Below, one piece after another: positions 28,203 to 36,339 of a stretch of DNA of 64,000 bases. The stretch's first letter is position 1. The number at the start of each line of letters is the position of its first letter. Both the position numbers and the translations under genes were made by a program. Source of the stretch: Salinimicrobium profundisediminis (GTDB lineage: Bacteria > Bacteroidota > Bacteroidia > Flavobacteriales > Flavobacteriaceae); NCBI RefSeq assembly GCF_026241755.1, contig NZ_JAPJDA010000020.1:22193-86192 (forward strand). Direction: 5' to 3'. The notes beneath the pieces are model-generated. The model was not told the origin of the DNA. It was given only the letters and a program-made list of their open reading frames with translations, and did no database searches.

Positions 28203-28747
28203 GAAGAGAATTCCTCCAGCTTTTTCAGTTCTTCATTAACCAATATTTGCCACTTGAGCTGGGCTTCTTTATTCATACTGTGCCCTGTCTCTCTGTCAAA
28301 TTTTTGCTGCATGAGTGCCCGCTCCTTTTCAACTTTTTTATAGATCTCCTGCAAAGAAGATTTTACCTCCCTGCTTTTTTTGAAATCAAATTCCACCATC
28401 GCTTTCCGAAGCTTTCTTGCGTGCAATTCTGTGATATCAAAGTGCAGCTGCTCATGAGCCAGCAAGTGGACAGAATTACTGTCTTTCACCCACGATCTCT
28501 GCGGATTGAAAAAAGATTCTACTTCAAATTGATATTCTTTACCTAAAACAGAAGTTTTAAGCGACCAGGAGTATGAGATGCCCGAACTGGTATTTGCAGA
28601 AAATGAGCTGTTAGGATCTGGTGCGGCCTGAAAATTTTTCCAGGTGAGAGCATTTTCCTCCCATCCTATCTTTTCTTCCGGCACCTGGGCCTGCGCTCCA
28701 AAAGAGGCTAGAAGAATTAAAAGGCTACTTAGAAATGGTATTTTCAT
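28199..28747 (-). CDS. DUF922 family exported putative zinc protease
   Basis: A 182-residue protein with a signal peptide (MKIPFLSSLLILLASFGAQA). H98-E-Q-L-H102-FD (LLAHEQLHFDITELHARKLR) is the DUF922 mark and has the HExxH form of zinc peptidases. A longer frame opens upstream to 28870, but it lies inside the OsmC gene and lacks a signal, so ATG 28747 is chosen; it overlaps the OsmC end by 23 bases. Last gene of the guaA-LysM-OsmC-DUF922 run. Confidence 0.8.
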   Translation of the reverse strand: MKIPFLSSLLILLASFGAQAQVPEEKIGWEENALTWKNFQAAPDPNSSFSANTSSGISYSWSLKTSVLGKEYQFEVESFFNPQRSWVKDSNSVHLLAHEQLHFDITELHARKLRKAMVEFDFKKSREVKSSLQEIYKKVEKERALMQQKFDRETGHSMNKEAQLKWQILVNEELKKLEEFSS

Positions 28748-29141
28748 AGTGAAAACTAATGTCCAGAACGATATCGGGATGCAGGCTGTACAGCACCGGA
28801 CATGTCTTTGCTGCGCGCTCCAGGATCTTCCTGTTTTTCTCATCATAGGAAGCCGGAAAGCTAAGTTCAACTTTTATGCCTGAAATCCTTCTTGGATCTG
28901 CAGCCATAGTTTTTGTGATACCGGCAGTGGTCCCTTCCACATTAATACCCAGATCTCTGGCCTTAATACCAATAATGGTCATCATACAGCTTCCCAGGGC
29001 TGTGGCAACCGTATCGGTGGGAGAAAAAGCCTCTCCCCTTCCCTCATTGTCTACAGGCGCATCTGTAATAAAGGTATTACTGCTTTGTAAATGTTCACAC
29101 TGGGTTCTTAGATCGCCCAGATAAGTCACTTTTGAAGTCAT
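28725..29141 (-). CDS. OsmC/Ohr family protein
   Basis: Thiol-based peroxidase-like protein of 138 residues, cytoplasmic. The two redox cysteines are Cys52 (ALGSCMMT) and Cys114 (AAKTCPVLYSLHP), at family positions, with F.P.D.VA.ALG before the first. It is of the YhfA/OsmC group rather than clear Ohr; likely reduces organic hydroperoxides. The ATG overlaps the stop of the LysM gene by one base (TAATG). Confidence 0.9.
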   Translation of the reverse strand: MTSKVTYLGDLRTQCEHLQSSNTFITDAPVDNEGRGEAFSPTDTVATALGSCMMTIIGIKARDLGINVEGTTAGITKTMAADPRRISGIKVELSFPASYDEKNRKILERAAKTCPVLYSLHPDIVLDISFHYENTISK

Positions 29142-31072
29142 TATCTAACTACTTTTAAATTGAGATCCCTTCCGTAGGATAAGATATAAACCGAGTTATT
29201 GATATAGCCACCATCGGGACGTATTCCGTAACTGAATTTATTTTCTACATACTGGGTAGTGCTGTCTGTCTTTAACGACTCATAGAGATTTTCTGCCGAA
29301 GCCAGCCTCAACAGCACATCATAAGTCACATCAAAACCTCTTACTGCAGCAGCATTTGGCACTACGCCATACTTTTCGACATATTTCTCAATAAAATTCC
29401 GGTTCTTTTCAGGATCAAAATTACGATCAACAGAAGGGTAATGGAAATTGAGTTTCCCCAAATGACTATTGGAAATATTATCACTTTCAAAAGACTTATT
29501 CCTGTCGGTTGTCAACAGCGTGATCTTGTATGCATCGGCAATAGAATTAAGGTATGAAGTGGCATTGCTCAATACTCCAATCTTGCTCGACTCCAGGATG
29601 ATCCAGTTAGGACGGGTTTTATCCAGAGCACCTGCAACCTGCGCCTGATTGATGGAACCACCTTCTGAGGGCGTTACCAACCTGGCAGCGGGAAAAGCAG
29701 CAGAAAGCCGTCTCCTGTTCTCGGCTGCGCTCCCGTCGGCAATGATCACAAGGTTCTTACCCGCAGAATTTTCTGAAATAAATGAGATCATCGCTTCACG
29801 CAGCATCTCGTCTGTAGGACGGGTTTGCAGGTAATTATCAAGAGCGGTAATTTGATTTTTTGAAAGAGGGGAAACCACAGGAATATTCCTACGTTCCAGG
29901 CCTCTTGCGGCAGTTTCTACGGTAGACTGTAAAAGTGGCCCAATCACAGCATCAACGTTATCAAAATTTTGGGTGTTGAGCAGCAAATTAACCTTTCCGG
30001 GATTTTGCTCGGTATCCAATACAGTAAGATCTGTAGAGATTCCCAAAGTCTTAGCTGAATCTACTGCCATTAAAATTCCGGTGTAGAAATCGAGAGACAA
30101 TTGCATTACCTGGTCTTTCTTGATCCTTTCGGCATAATTATCAGATGTGTCGGTAACTACAAGTTTATTCTTGTTGAACGGCAACATCACCACCAGGTTC
30201 TTTGTTTTATAATTATTGATCTTACGCTCCAGGTTTACGTATTCTTCAGCCTCATATTCACCTACACCTTCAGCAAGCTCAATATTTGGAATTTTAAGCA
30301 CCATACCCGATTTTAATCCGTCGGCAAGTGCCGGGTTTAGAGACACCAATGAATCGCGACTTATTCCGAAGCGACGCGTAAGACTAAAAATAGTCTCCTG
30401 TGGCTGCACCTGGTAGTACTTGAAAAGTTTACCATCTACATCAACCACTTTCTCGACATTTCCATTCCTAACCGTGATCACCATCCCCGGTTGCAGGTTC
30501 TGCATGTTTGGATTAAGCCTTTGCAAATCGGCAATGGTAATGTTGTATTTCCTGGAAATGCCGTAAAGGGTTTCCTGCGGAAGCACCACGTGCTCCTTCA
30601 CACTTAGATCAAATATATTTGAAGGCGAGGGTGAAGGATTAGGATTGTTGGCTATTGCGGCAGGTGTACTTTTAGGAATCCTGATCTTTTCTCCCCTGCG
30701 AAGTTCTTCGGAATAAAGATGTTTATTGAATCTTTTAATGTCTTCAATACTCACATTATACTCCTGTGAAAGACTAAAAAGTGTCTCTTTCCGCTTCACG
30801 CGATGAGTCACAAATTTTTGATCTTCCTGTGCTGAAGTCTGTATATCTTCATCCCTACCGCTATTAAGAGGCACTACCAGTTTTCCATCGGGCTGTATCC
30901 CGCGACGGGCATCGGGGTTGTACCTAAAGAGCGTTTCTTCAGAAATATTGTATTGCCTTGCAATTTCCGCTGTTGTTTCCCCTCTCTTTACAATGTGGTA
31001 TTTATACTCTTGTGCAAAAGCCTGAACAGCGAACATTTGCAAAAAGAGAAAAAGAACTGCAATTTTTTTCAT
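29141..31072 (-). CDS. LysM peptidoglycan-binding protein with PBP1-like domain
   Basis: A 643-residue exported protein: signal peptide (1-21, AFAQ), then four LysM repeats starting near 25, 88, 160 and 216 (each with a Y/H.V..GET or KETLFSLS...YN pattern), then a type 1 periplasmic-binding fold (about 290-640) related to amino-acid ABC receptors and LpoA. It should bind peptidoglycan in the periplasm; the role of the receptor-like domain is unknown, and no ABC transporter genes are adjacent. It begins 10 bases after the guaA stop, so it is cotranscribed with guaA. Confidence 0.9.
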   Translation of the reverse strand: MKKIAVLFLFLQMFAVQAFAQEYKYHIVKRGETTAEIARQYNISEETLFRYNPDARRGIQPDGKLVVPLNSGRDEDIQTSAQEDQKFVTHRVKRKETLFSLSQEYNVSIEDIKRFNKHLYSEELRRGEKIRIPKSTPAAIANNPNPSPSPSNIFDLSVKEHVVLPQETLYGISRKYNITIADLQRLNPNMQNLQPGMVITVRNGNVEKVVDVDGKLFKYYQVQPQETIFSLTRRFGISRDSLVSLNPALADGLKSGMVLKIPNIELAEGVGEYEAEEYVNLERKINNYKTKNLVVMLPFNKNKLVVTDTSDNYAERIKKDQVMQLSLDFYTGILMAVDSAKTLGISTDLTVLDTEQNPGKVNLLLNTQNFDNVDAVIGPLLQSTVETAARGLERRNIPVVSPLSKNQITALDNYLQTRPTDEMLREAMISFISENSAGKNLVIIADGSAAENRRRLSAAFPAARLVTPSEGGSINQAQVAGALDKTRPNWIILESSKIGVLSNATSYLNSIADAYKITLLTTDRNKSFESDNISNSHLGKLNFHYPSVDRNFDPEKNRNFIEKYVEKYGVVPNAAAVRGFDVTYDVLLRLASAENLYESLKTDSTTQYVENKFSYGIRPDGGYINNSVYILSYGRDLNLKVVR

Positions 31073-31082
31073 AGATCATTGT

Positions 31083-32612
31083 TTATTCCCACTCAATAGT
31101 GGCAGGCGGTTTAGAACTTATGTCGTACACTACCCTATTAACGCCTTTAACTCTGTTAATTATTGTATTGGAAGTTTTTTGCAAAAAATCATACGGTAGA
31201 TTCACCCAGTCGGCCGTCATCCCATCGGTAGATTCAACTGCACGCAGGGCAACTACTTTTTCATAGGTTCTTTCATCTCCCATTACACCTACCGAGTTCA
31301 CTGGCAAAAGAATTGCTCCTGCCTGCCAAACCTTGTCATATAACTCCCATTCTTTTAATCCATTCACAAAAATGGCATCAACCTCCTGTAAAATACGAAC
31401 TTTTTCGGGAGTGATGTCGCCAAGAATCCTAATCGCCAGTCCGGGCCCGGGAAAAGGATGTCTTCCCAATAGTTCCTTATCTATCTCCAGCTCTGCTCCT
31501 ACTCTTCTCACCTCATCCTTGAACAACATTCTCAACGGCTCCACTACCTTAAGCTTCATATAAGCAGGTAAACCGCCCACATTGTGGTGAGACTTGATGG
31601 TCACCGAAGGCCCGTTCACCGAGACAGATTCAATAACATCGGGATAAATGGTTCCCTGTGCCAGGTACTTCACATCTTTTATGCAGTGAGCCTCATCGTC
31701 AAATACATCAATAAAGGTCTTGCCTATCGCCTTCCGCTTCCCTTCAGGGTCTGAGATTCCTGCCAGAGCATCCAAAAAACGTGCCGAAGCATCAACCCCT
31801 TTTACGTTAAGGCCCATGTGCTTGTACTGGTCAAGCACGCTTTCAAATTCATTCTTTCTTAGCAGGCCGTTATTTACGAAGATGCAGTAAAGGTTCTTAC
31901 CAATGGCTTTATGAAGAAGTACGGCGGCAACGGTAGAATCCACGCCTCCGCTTAACCCTAACACTACTTTATCATCGCCTATTTGTTTCTTAAGGTCGGC
32001 TACCGTCATGTCTACAAAAGCTTCCGGAGTCCATTCCTGCTCAACTTTTGCAATGTTTACAAGGAAGTTTTCCAAAAGTTGTTTTCCATCTGTTGAGTGG
32101 TAAACTTCGGGGTGGAACTGGATGGCATAAGTATCTTCTCCGTCTATGCGGTAAGCGGCATTCAGTACATCTGGTGTACTTGCCAACCTCACCCCATTCT
32201 CGGGTAATTCTTTAATAGTATCACTGTGGCTCATCCATACCTGTGAGTTTTCAGTAATATCGGCAAACAAGGCTTCATCATCTTTGATCACCGAAAGATT
32301 AGCGCGGCCGTATTCTCTTATTTCTGAAGCTTCTACCTTTCCGCCGTTAAAATGCGCGAGATATTGCGCTCCATAACAAACGGCCAGAACGGGAAGCTGC
32401 TTCCTAATCTTCGAAAGATCGGGGTGTGGCGCATCTTCTGCTCTAACAGAAAAAGGACTTCCCGAAAGTATTACAGCTTTAAAACCGGAAAGATCAGTTG
32501 GAATTTTGTTGTAAGGGTGAATCTCGCAGTAAATATTGAGTTCTCGAACCCGGCGGGCAATCAATTGTGTGTATTGAGAGCCAAAATCTAAGATAAGGAC
32601 GTTGTTGTGCAT
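31083..32612 (-). CDS. guaA: GMP synthase (glutamine-hydrolysing)
   Basis: Converts XMP to GMP with ATP and glutamine. The 509-residue protein has the class I glutaminase domain (1-190: [15 protein letters not shown], nucleophile in [15 protein letters not shown] near 82, HPEVYHS) and the ATP pyrophosphatase domain with [11 protein letters not shown] near 215-225, then the dimerisation domain ending in [12 protein letters not shown] 32612 is used; the TTG two codons upstream is unlikely. The -7 promoter box ends only three bases before this ATG, which suggests a leaderless mRNA. First gene of the operon with LysM, OsmC and DUF922. Confidence 0.97.
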   Translation of the reverse strand: MHNNVLILDFGSQYTQLIARRVRELNIYCEIHPYNKIPTDLSGFKAVILSGSPFSVRAEDAPHPDLSKIRKQLPVLAVCYGAQYLAHFNGGKVEASEIREYGRANLSVIKDDEALFADITENSQVWMSHSDTIKELPENGVRLASTPDVLNAAYRIDGEDTYAIQFHPEVYHSTDGKQLLENFLVNIAKVEQEWTPEAFVDMTVADLKKQIGDDKVVLGLSGGVDSTVAAVLLHKAIGKNLYCIFVNNGLLRKNEFESVLDQYKHMGLNVKGVDASARFLDALAGISDPEGKRKAIGKTFIDVFDDEAHCIKDVKYLAQGTIYPDVIESVSVNGPSVTIKSHHNVGGLPAYMKLKVVEPLRMLFKDEVRRVGAELEIDKELLGRHPFPGPGLAIRILGDITPEKVRILQEVDAIFVNGLKEWELYDKVWQAGAILLPVNSVGVMGDERTYEKVVALRAVESTDGMTADWVNLPYDFLQKTSNTIINRVKGVNRVVYDISSKPPATIEWE

Positions 32613-32615
32613 GCG

Positions 32616-32623
32616 CAAAAATA
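32616..32623 (-). promoter_or_regulatory. guaA -7 promoter element next to the start codon
   Basis: Minus strand TATTTTTG, then CGC, then ATG. With the usual spacing, transcription would begin at or next to the A of the ATG. Confidence 0.45.
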
Positions 32624-32699
32624 GGAATTTGAGGTAAAATTAACCCCTGTGCCGACTTATTTTATATCTTTAAACTTAAAATCGTTCAGTTTACCCCCT

Positions 32700-33425
32700 A
32701 TGAAATACATTGCTCCCATCTTCGTATCGGTCGCCATAGTACTGGCCGCCTACATTGCCGGTAATTTTTATCTCAAAAGAGCCACTCCCCCCGGAGTCAT
32801 TGCAGTAACGGGATCGGGAAGTGAAGATTTCACTTCAGACCTTATTGTGTGGGAAGGGACGTTTTCTCAAACCAGCATGGAGCTACAGGCTGCTTTTGAA
32901 AGACTCAATGCAGACAAAGAAACCGTAAGACAATACCTCATTTCAAAAGGTATAGACGAAAAGAATATCGTCTTCAATTCGGTAAAGACTACCGAACTTA
33001 GAGAGGCACAATACCAGAATGGCAATTATGTAGGAGAAATCTTTAAGGGCTACCAACTCCAGCAAACCGTAAAAATTGAGTCTACAGATGTGCCTATGGT
33101 CGAAAAAGTATCACGGGAGATCACCGAACTTCTCCAAAAAGGGGTGCAGTTCAATTCTACTCCTCCCCGCTACTACTACACAAAATTAAGTGACCTCAAG
33201 ATCCAGATGATCTCGGCCGCCACAGAAGATGCTCGTATAAGGGCCGAAAAAATTGCCCAAAACAGCGGTAGCGAACTGGGATCTTTACGCAGTGCCGATC
33301 TTGGCGTTTTCCAGATCATTGGCCAGAACAGTGGCGAAAGCTTCACCTGGGGCGGCGCCTACAACACTGCCGATAAGAAGAAAACAGCCTCGGTGACCAT
33401 GAGGCTGGAGTTTGAAATAGACTAA
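32700..33425 (+). CDS. SIMPL domain (DUF541) protein
   Basis: A 241-residue protein with one N-terminal membrane helix (IFVSVAIVLAAYIAGNFYL) and a periplasmic SIMPL domain: VIAVTGSGSEDF at its start, then LNADKETVRQYLISKGID and SVTMRLEFEID at the end. The family forms a beta-rich periplasmic fold of unknown role; BP26 of Brucella and E. coli YggE are relatives. ATG 32700 is preferred to an in-frame ATG at 32649, because the upstream stretch lies in the divergent promoter area with guaA. Confidence 0.85.
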   Translation: MKYIAPIFVSVAIVLAAYIAGNFYLKRATPPGVIAVTGSGSEDFTSDLIVWEGTFSQTSMELQAAFERLNADKETVRQYLISKGIDEKNIVFNSVKTTELREAQYQNGNYVGEIFKGYQLQQTVKIESTDVPMVEKVSREITELLQKGVQFNSTPPRYYYTKLSDLKIQMISAATEDARIRAEKIAQNSGSELGSLRSADLGVFQIIGQNSGESFTWGGAYNTADKKKTASVTMRLEFEID

Positions 33426-33447
33426 GAAAATATCATCTTTAACTGGT

Positions 33448-33488
33448 AAAAATACCTTCTGAAAATGTCATTTTTGGAAGGTATTTTT
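33448..33488 (+). terminator. 41-base palindromic terminator, copy 1
   Basis: AAAAATACCTTC on the left and GAAGGTATTTTT on the right enclose GAAAATG-T-CATTTTT. A near-identical element lies at 56867-56907. T-run on both strands. Confidence 0.88.
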
Positions 33489-33591
33489 GTTTAATCTTCA
33501 GCTCTTTTCTGAAAGTTTTATGCTGAAGGATTTACCTTTCCAGAAATTCTAAATTTTTCCCAAACTGACTAATTTCCTCTCATCCTTTCGA

Positions 33592-33599
33592 TATTTTTG
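33592..33599 (+). promoter_or_regulatory. -7 promoter element of the DUF2071 gene
   Basis: TATTTTTG, exact TAnnTTTG match, 23 bases before the ATG. Confidence 0.45.
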
Positions 33600-33622
33600 G
33601 GTAAAACCCATTAGTACAAACC

Positions 33623-34336
33623 ATGAAACTGCATATTTCTTCTGAATTTGGGAAGGTTGCCCTTATAAAATACGCTATTCCTGCTGAAGTAGTGGAGAAA
33701 TACCTGCCAAAGCACACAAAACCCGACCTCTACAACGGATTATGCATGATAAGCCTTGTGGGTTTCCAGGTAAAAAAGCTAAAAGTAGCCGACGTGAAAT
33801 TGCCATTTTTGAAGGATTTTGAAGAGATTGATCTTCAGATCTACGTCAGGCGTTTTGATGGTGCAAAATGGCAAAAAGGAGTGGTGGTTATACACCGGAT
33901 CTTAGAGCAACCGGGCTCTGCCATATTGGCAAATACCATATTTAAAACCAACTATATAGCCCTTCCCACAAGTAGTGCTGTAGAGGAAACACAGGACGAT
34001 ATCAAAGCGAATTATTCCTGGCAATACAAAGGTATACAGCAAAATTTTGGGGTAAAAAGTAACCGCCTCGCTGCACCATATGATAAGGACAGCAAAGTGG
34101 CATTTTTTCTAGATCGCTCTTTTGGATACATCAAAGCCCGGGAAAAGACCTACGAATATGGGCTCAATCACGTGGACTGGCATCTTTACAGTGTAGAAGA
34201 ATATTCCGTTGACGTCGATTTCTCCCGGCAGTTCGATCCTGCGTTTAATATTCTCAATTCCCAAACCCCGCATTCGGTGATCTTTACAGAAGGCTCAACA
34301 GTTGAGATTGGGGAGAATGTGGAGGTTACTTCTTGA
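33623..34336 (+). CDS. DUF2071 family protein
   Basis: A 237-residue cytoplasmic protein with the pattern of DUF2071 (YqjF-like): LIKYAIPAEVVEKYLP near the start, NGLCMISLVGFQVKK, then EIDLQIYVRR and KGVVVIHRIL, and a later HVDWHLY strand. The family has an acetoacetate-decarboxylase-like beta fold, but no activity is known. Single gene between a terminator and a repeat-rich space. Confidence 0.85.
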   Translation: MKLHISSEFGKVALIKYAIPAEVVEKYLPKHTKPDLYNGLCMISLVGFQVKKLKVADVKLPFLKDFEEIDLQIYVRRFDGAKWQKGVVVIHRILEQPGSAILANTIFKTNYIALPTSSAVEETQDDIKANYSWQYKGIQQNFGVKSNRLAAPYDKDSKVAFFLDRSFGYIKAREKTYEYGLNHVDWHLYSVEEYSVDVDFSRQFDPAFNILNSQTPHSVIFTEGSTVEIGENVEVTS

Positions 34337-34432
34337 GATGTGAGATAAAATTTCTCGCAGAGAGCGCAAAGAACTTTCGCAGAGGCCGCTAAATCACCCA
34401 AAATATTCAAATGCCAGAATTGTCAAATTTCA
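34337..34432. other. Start of a 629-base gene-free space
   Basis: Between the DUF2071 and decarboxylase genes (34337-34965) I find no credible gene. This first part contains degraded phrases such as TCTCGCAGAGAGCGCAAAG that recur in the repeat block after it. Confidence 0.6.
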
Positions 34433-34858
34433 TTTTCCCGCAGATTTCGCAGATTTCCGTAGAAAATGAAAAGATATCCGTGAGGATCGGTGGCTTTTAA
34501 ACTACAGGATTTCATTTCACACGAAGAGCACAAAGATTCAAAAAAGCTCACAGAGAAATTCCGTACACAAATTAATGGATATCCGTGCATCCGTGGCTGA
34601 AATTTCCCACAGATCTCGCAGATTTCCGCAGAATAAAAAAAGAAATCCGTGCATCCGTGACTCCTATACTACAGAATTTCATTTCACACAAAGAGCACGA
34701 AGGTTCAAATAAGCACACAAAGAGATTTCGTAGAGGAATTTATTATAGAACATCCGTGCTCATCTTCAAATCAACACATCTTCAAATTTTCAAATCTATC
34801 TTCCCGCGGAAAAAAAAGACATCCGTGCATCCGTGGCTTTTAAATCACGGTTCCCAAC
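34433..34858. repeat. Degenerate direct repeats (CGCAGATTTCCG / ATCCGTG type)
   Basis: Two units align over about 134 bases: from CCCGCAGATTTCGCAGATT at 34437 and from CCCACAGATCTCGCAGATT at 34606; both continue into ATCCGTG, CTACAGRATTTCATTTCACAC and AGAGCAC. A third, shortened unit starts at 34802 (CATCCGTGCATCCGTGGC). This is decayed noncoding repeat material of a kind common between genes in Bacteroidetes. Confidence 0.75.
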
Positions 34859-34860
34859 CT

Positions 34861-34876
34861 CTCGACTCCGCTCGAG
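34861..34876. repeat. Short dispersed palindrome CTCGA...TCGAG
   Basis: CTCGACTCCGCTCGAG followed by GTGACC, a short repeat I recognise from intergenic regions of many Flavobacteriaceae. AT-rich degenerate phrases (TTGAATTTTGAATC) follow up to the decarboxylase stop. Confidence 0.6.
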
Positions 34877-34965
34877 GTGACCTGGTTTCCACTTGAATCT
34901 GCTCCCGAATCCTGAACTTTAAATCTGGAATTTTAAATATTGAATTTTGAATCTCGAATTTAGAA

Positions 34966-36339
34966 TTATTTCATCGTTTCCAAAATAGCATCAATATCGG
35001 CTTCGGTGGTTTCGGGATTGATGAAACAGAAACGTGAAATAGTTTCTCCCTTCCACTTCGTGGGTGTCACTAAAGCCATACCTGATTTGTGATTTCTATA
35101 GGTCCAGTCGCGGTACTCGTCGGGAGTCCAGCCTTTTCTTCGGAATAAAACTACTGATAAACTCGCTGGCCTTACCAGTTCAAGGTTGTCATCCTGCTCA
35201 ATCTTTTCCGCAGCAATCCTCGCAAGCTCGATCCCTTTTTCAATGGCAGTGGTATACTTATCGGTTCCGTGCATTGCCAGGGAAAACCATAAAGGCATTC
35301 CGCGGACCCTCCGGGTAAGCTGGATCTGATAATCGGAAGGGTTAAAGCCATCTGCACCTCCATCTTTAAAGATCTCGAGGTAAGCCCCTTTTTGTGAATG
35401 GGCTTCGGCGGCCAGGCTCATATCCTTATAAAGAATAGCCCCACAGTCATAGGGTGAAAAAAGCCATTTATGAGGATCTATCGTAATACTGTCGGCCCTT
35501 TCAATTCCGTTGAAAAGTTGGCGTACAGAAGGTGCGGCAAGTGCGCCGCCACCATAAGCAGCATCTACATGAAACCAGATCCCTTCTTTTTCACAAACAT
35601 CGGCAATAGAATCCAGCTCATCTATGATTCCGGCATTGGTAGTTCCACCGGTAGCTGCCACTGCAAAAAGCCTTTTTCGGTCCTTCTCTTCGAGCTCATC
35701 AATAGCCGATTGTAACGCATGCCCTCGCAGGTTTTCATCGGGACAATCGATCATCACCACATCGGCATCCATCACTTTAGCCATTGCCTGAATTGAGGAA
35801 TGGGCGCCATTTGAAGTGAGCAACAAAGCCCGCACTCCAATATTGGCCGCATCTTTCTTTCTCCAGGCTTCGCGCGCTGTAACAAGTCCCGAAAGGTTTG
35901 CGGCTGTCCCACCACTGGTGAATACTCCAAAAGACTCTTTTGGCAGCCCTGTAAGGGAAACCAGCCACTTCATGGCTTGATTTTCACAGAAGATCCCACC
36001 GGCACCTTCCATCCAGTAAGCACCGTGAATACTGGAAGCCGAGGTTACAAGGTCGAACATAATAGCTGCACGTGTAGGCGCAGCCGGCACAAAGGCTAAA
36101 TGGCGAGGGTGATCTATAGGCACGGTAGCCTTCACCAAAATATCCCGAAACATTTTAAAAGCAACTTCTCCCCCAATACCTTTTGGCGTGACAGTTTCTC
36201 CAATCTTTTCAAACAGCTCCTCTTCTCTTTGGGGAGAACCCAGCTCGGGCGTAACATTTGAGATACGGTCAACAGTATATTTCATTACATCGAGCGTCAT
36301 TTCAACAAGATCGATGTCTATCTTATGCATTTTCGTCAT
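34966..36339 (-). CDS. PLP-dependent group II decarboxylase
   Basis: Amino-acid decarboxylase of the aspartate/glutamate/aromatic type (PF00282), 457 residues, cytoplasmic. Lys291 in SITIDPHKWLF binds PLP; His180 in SNGAHSS stacks on the ring, Asp259 in HVDAAYGG contacts the pyridine nitrogen, and TSGGTAANL at 141-149 holds the phosphate. Substrate cannot be assigned: candidates are aspartate, glutamate, tyrosine or 2,4-diaminobutyrate. The ATG overlaps the bshC stop as ATGA, so it is translationally coupled to bacillithiol synthesis, an unusual pairing worth noting. Confidence 0.88.
   Translation of the reverse strand: MTKMHKIDIDLVEMTLDVMKYTVDRISNVTPELGSPQREEELFEKIGETVTPKGIGGEVAFKMFRDILVKATVPIDHPRHLAFVPAAPTRAAIMFDLVTSASSIHGAYWMEGAGGIFCENQAMKWLVSLTGLPKESFGVFTSGGTAANLSGLVTAREAWRKKDAANIGVRALLLTSNGAHSSIQAMAKVMDADVVMIDCPDENLRGHALQSAIDELEEKDRKRLFAVAATGGTTNAGIIDELDSIADVCEKEGIWFHVDAAYGGGALAAPSVRQLFNGIERADSITIDPHKWLFSPYDCGAILYKDMSLAAEAHSQKGAYLEIFKDGGADGFNPSDYQIQLTRRVRGMPLWFSLAMHGTDKYTTAIEKGIELARIAAEKIEQDDNLELVRPASLSVVLFRRKGWTPDEYRDWTYRNHKSGMALVTPTKWKGETISRFCFINPETTEADIDAILETMK

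Noticed and set aside
28748..28870. N-terminal extension of the DUF922 protein
   Set aside because: It lies inside the OsmC gene and would bury the clear signal peptide that starts at ATG 28747.
34585..34896. Small protein in the repeat-rich space
   Set aside because: It reads through the degenerate repeats, and its composition follows the repeated phrases (HKEHEGS type).
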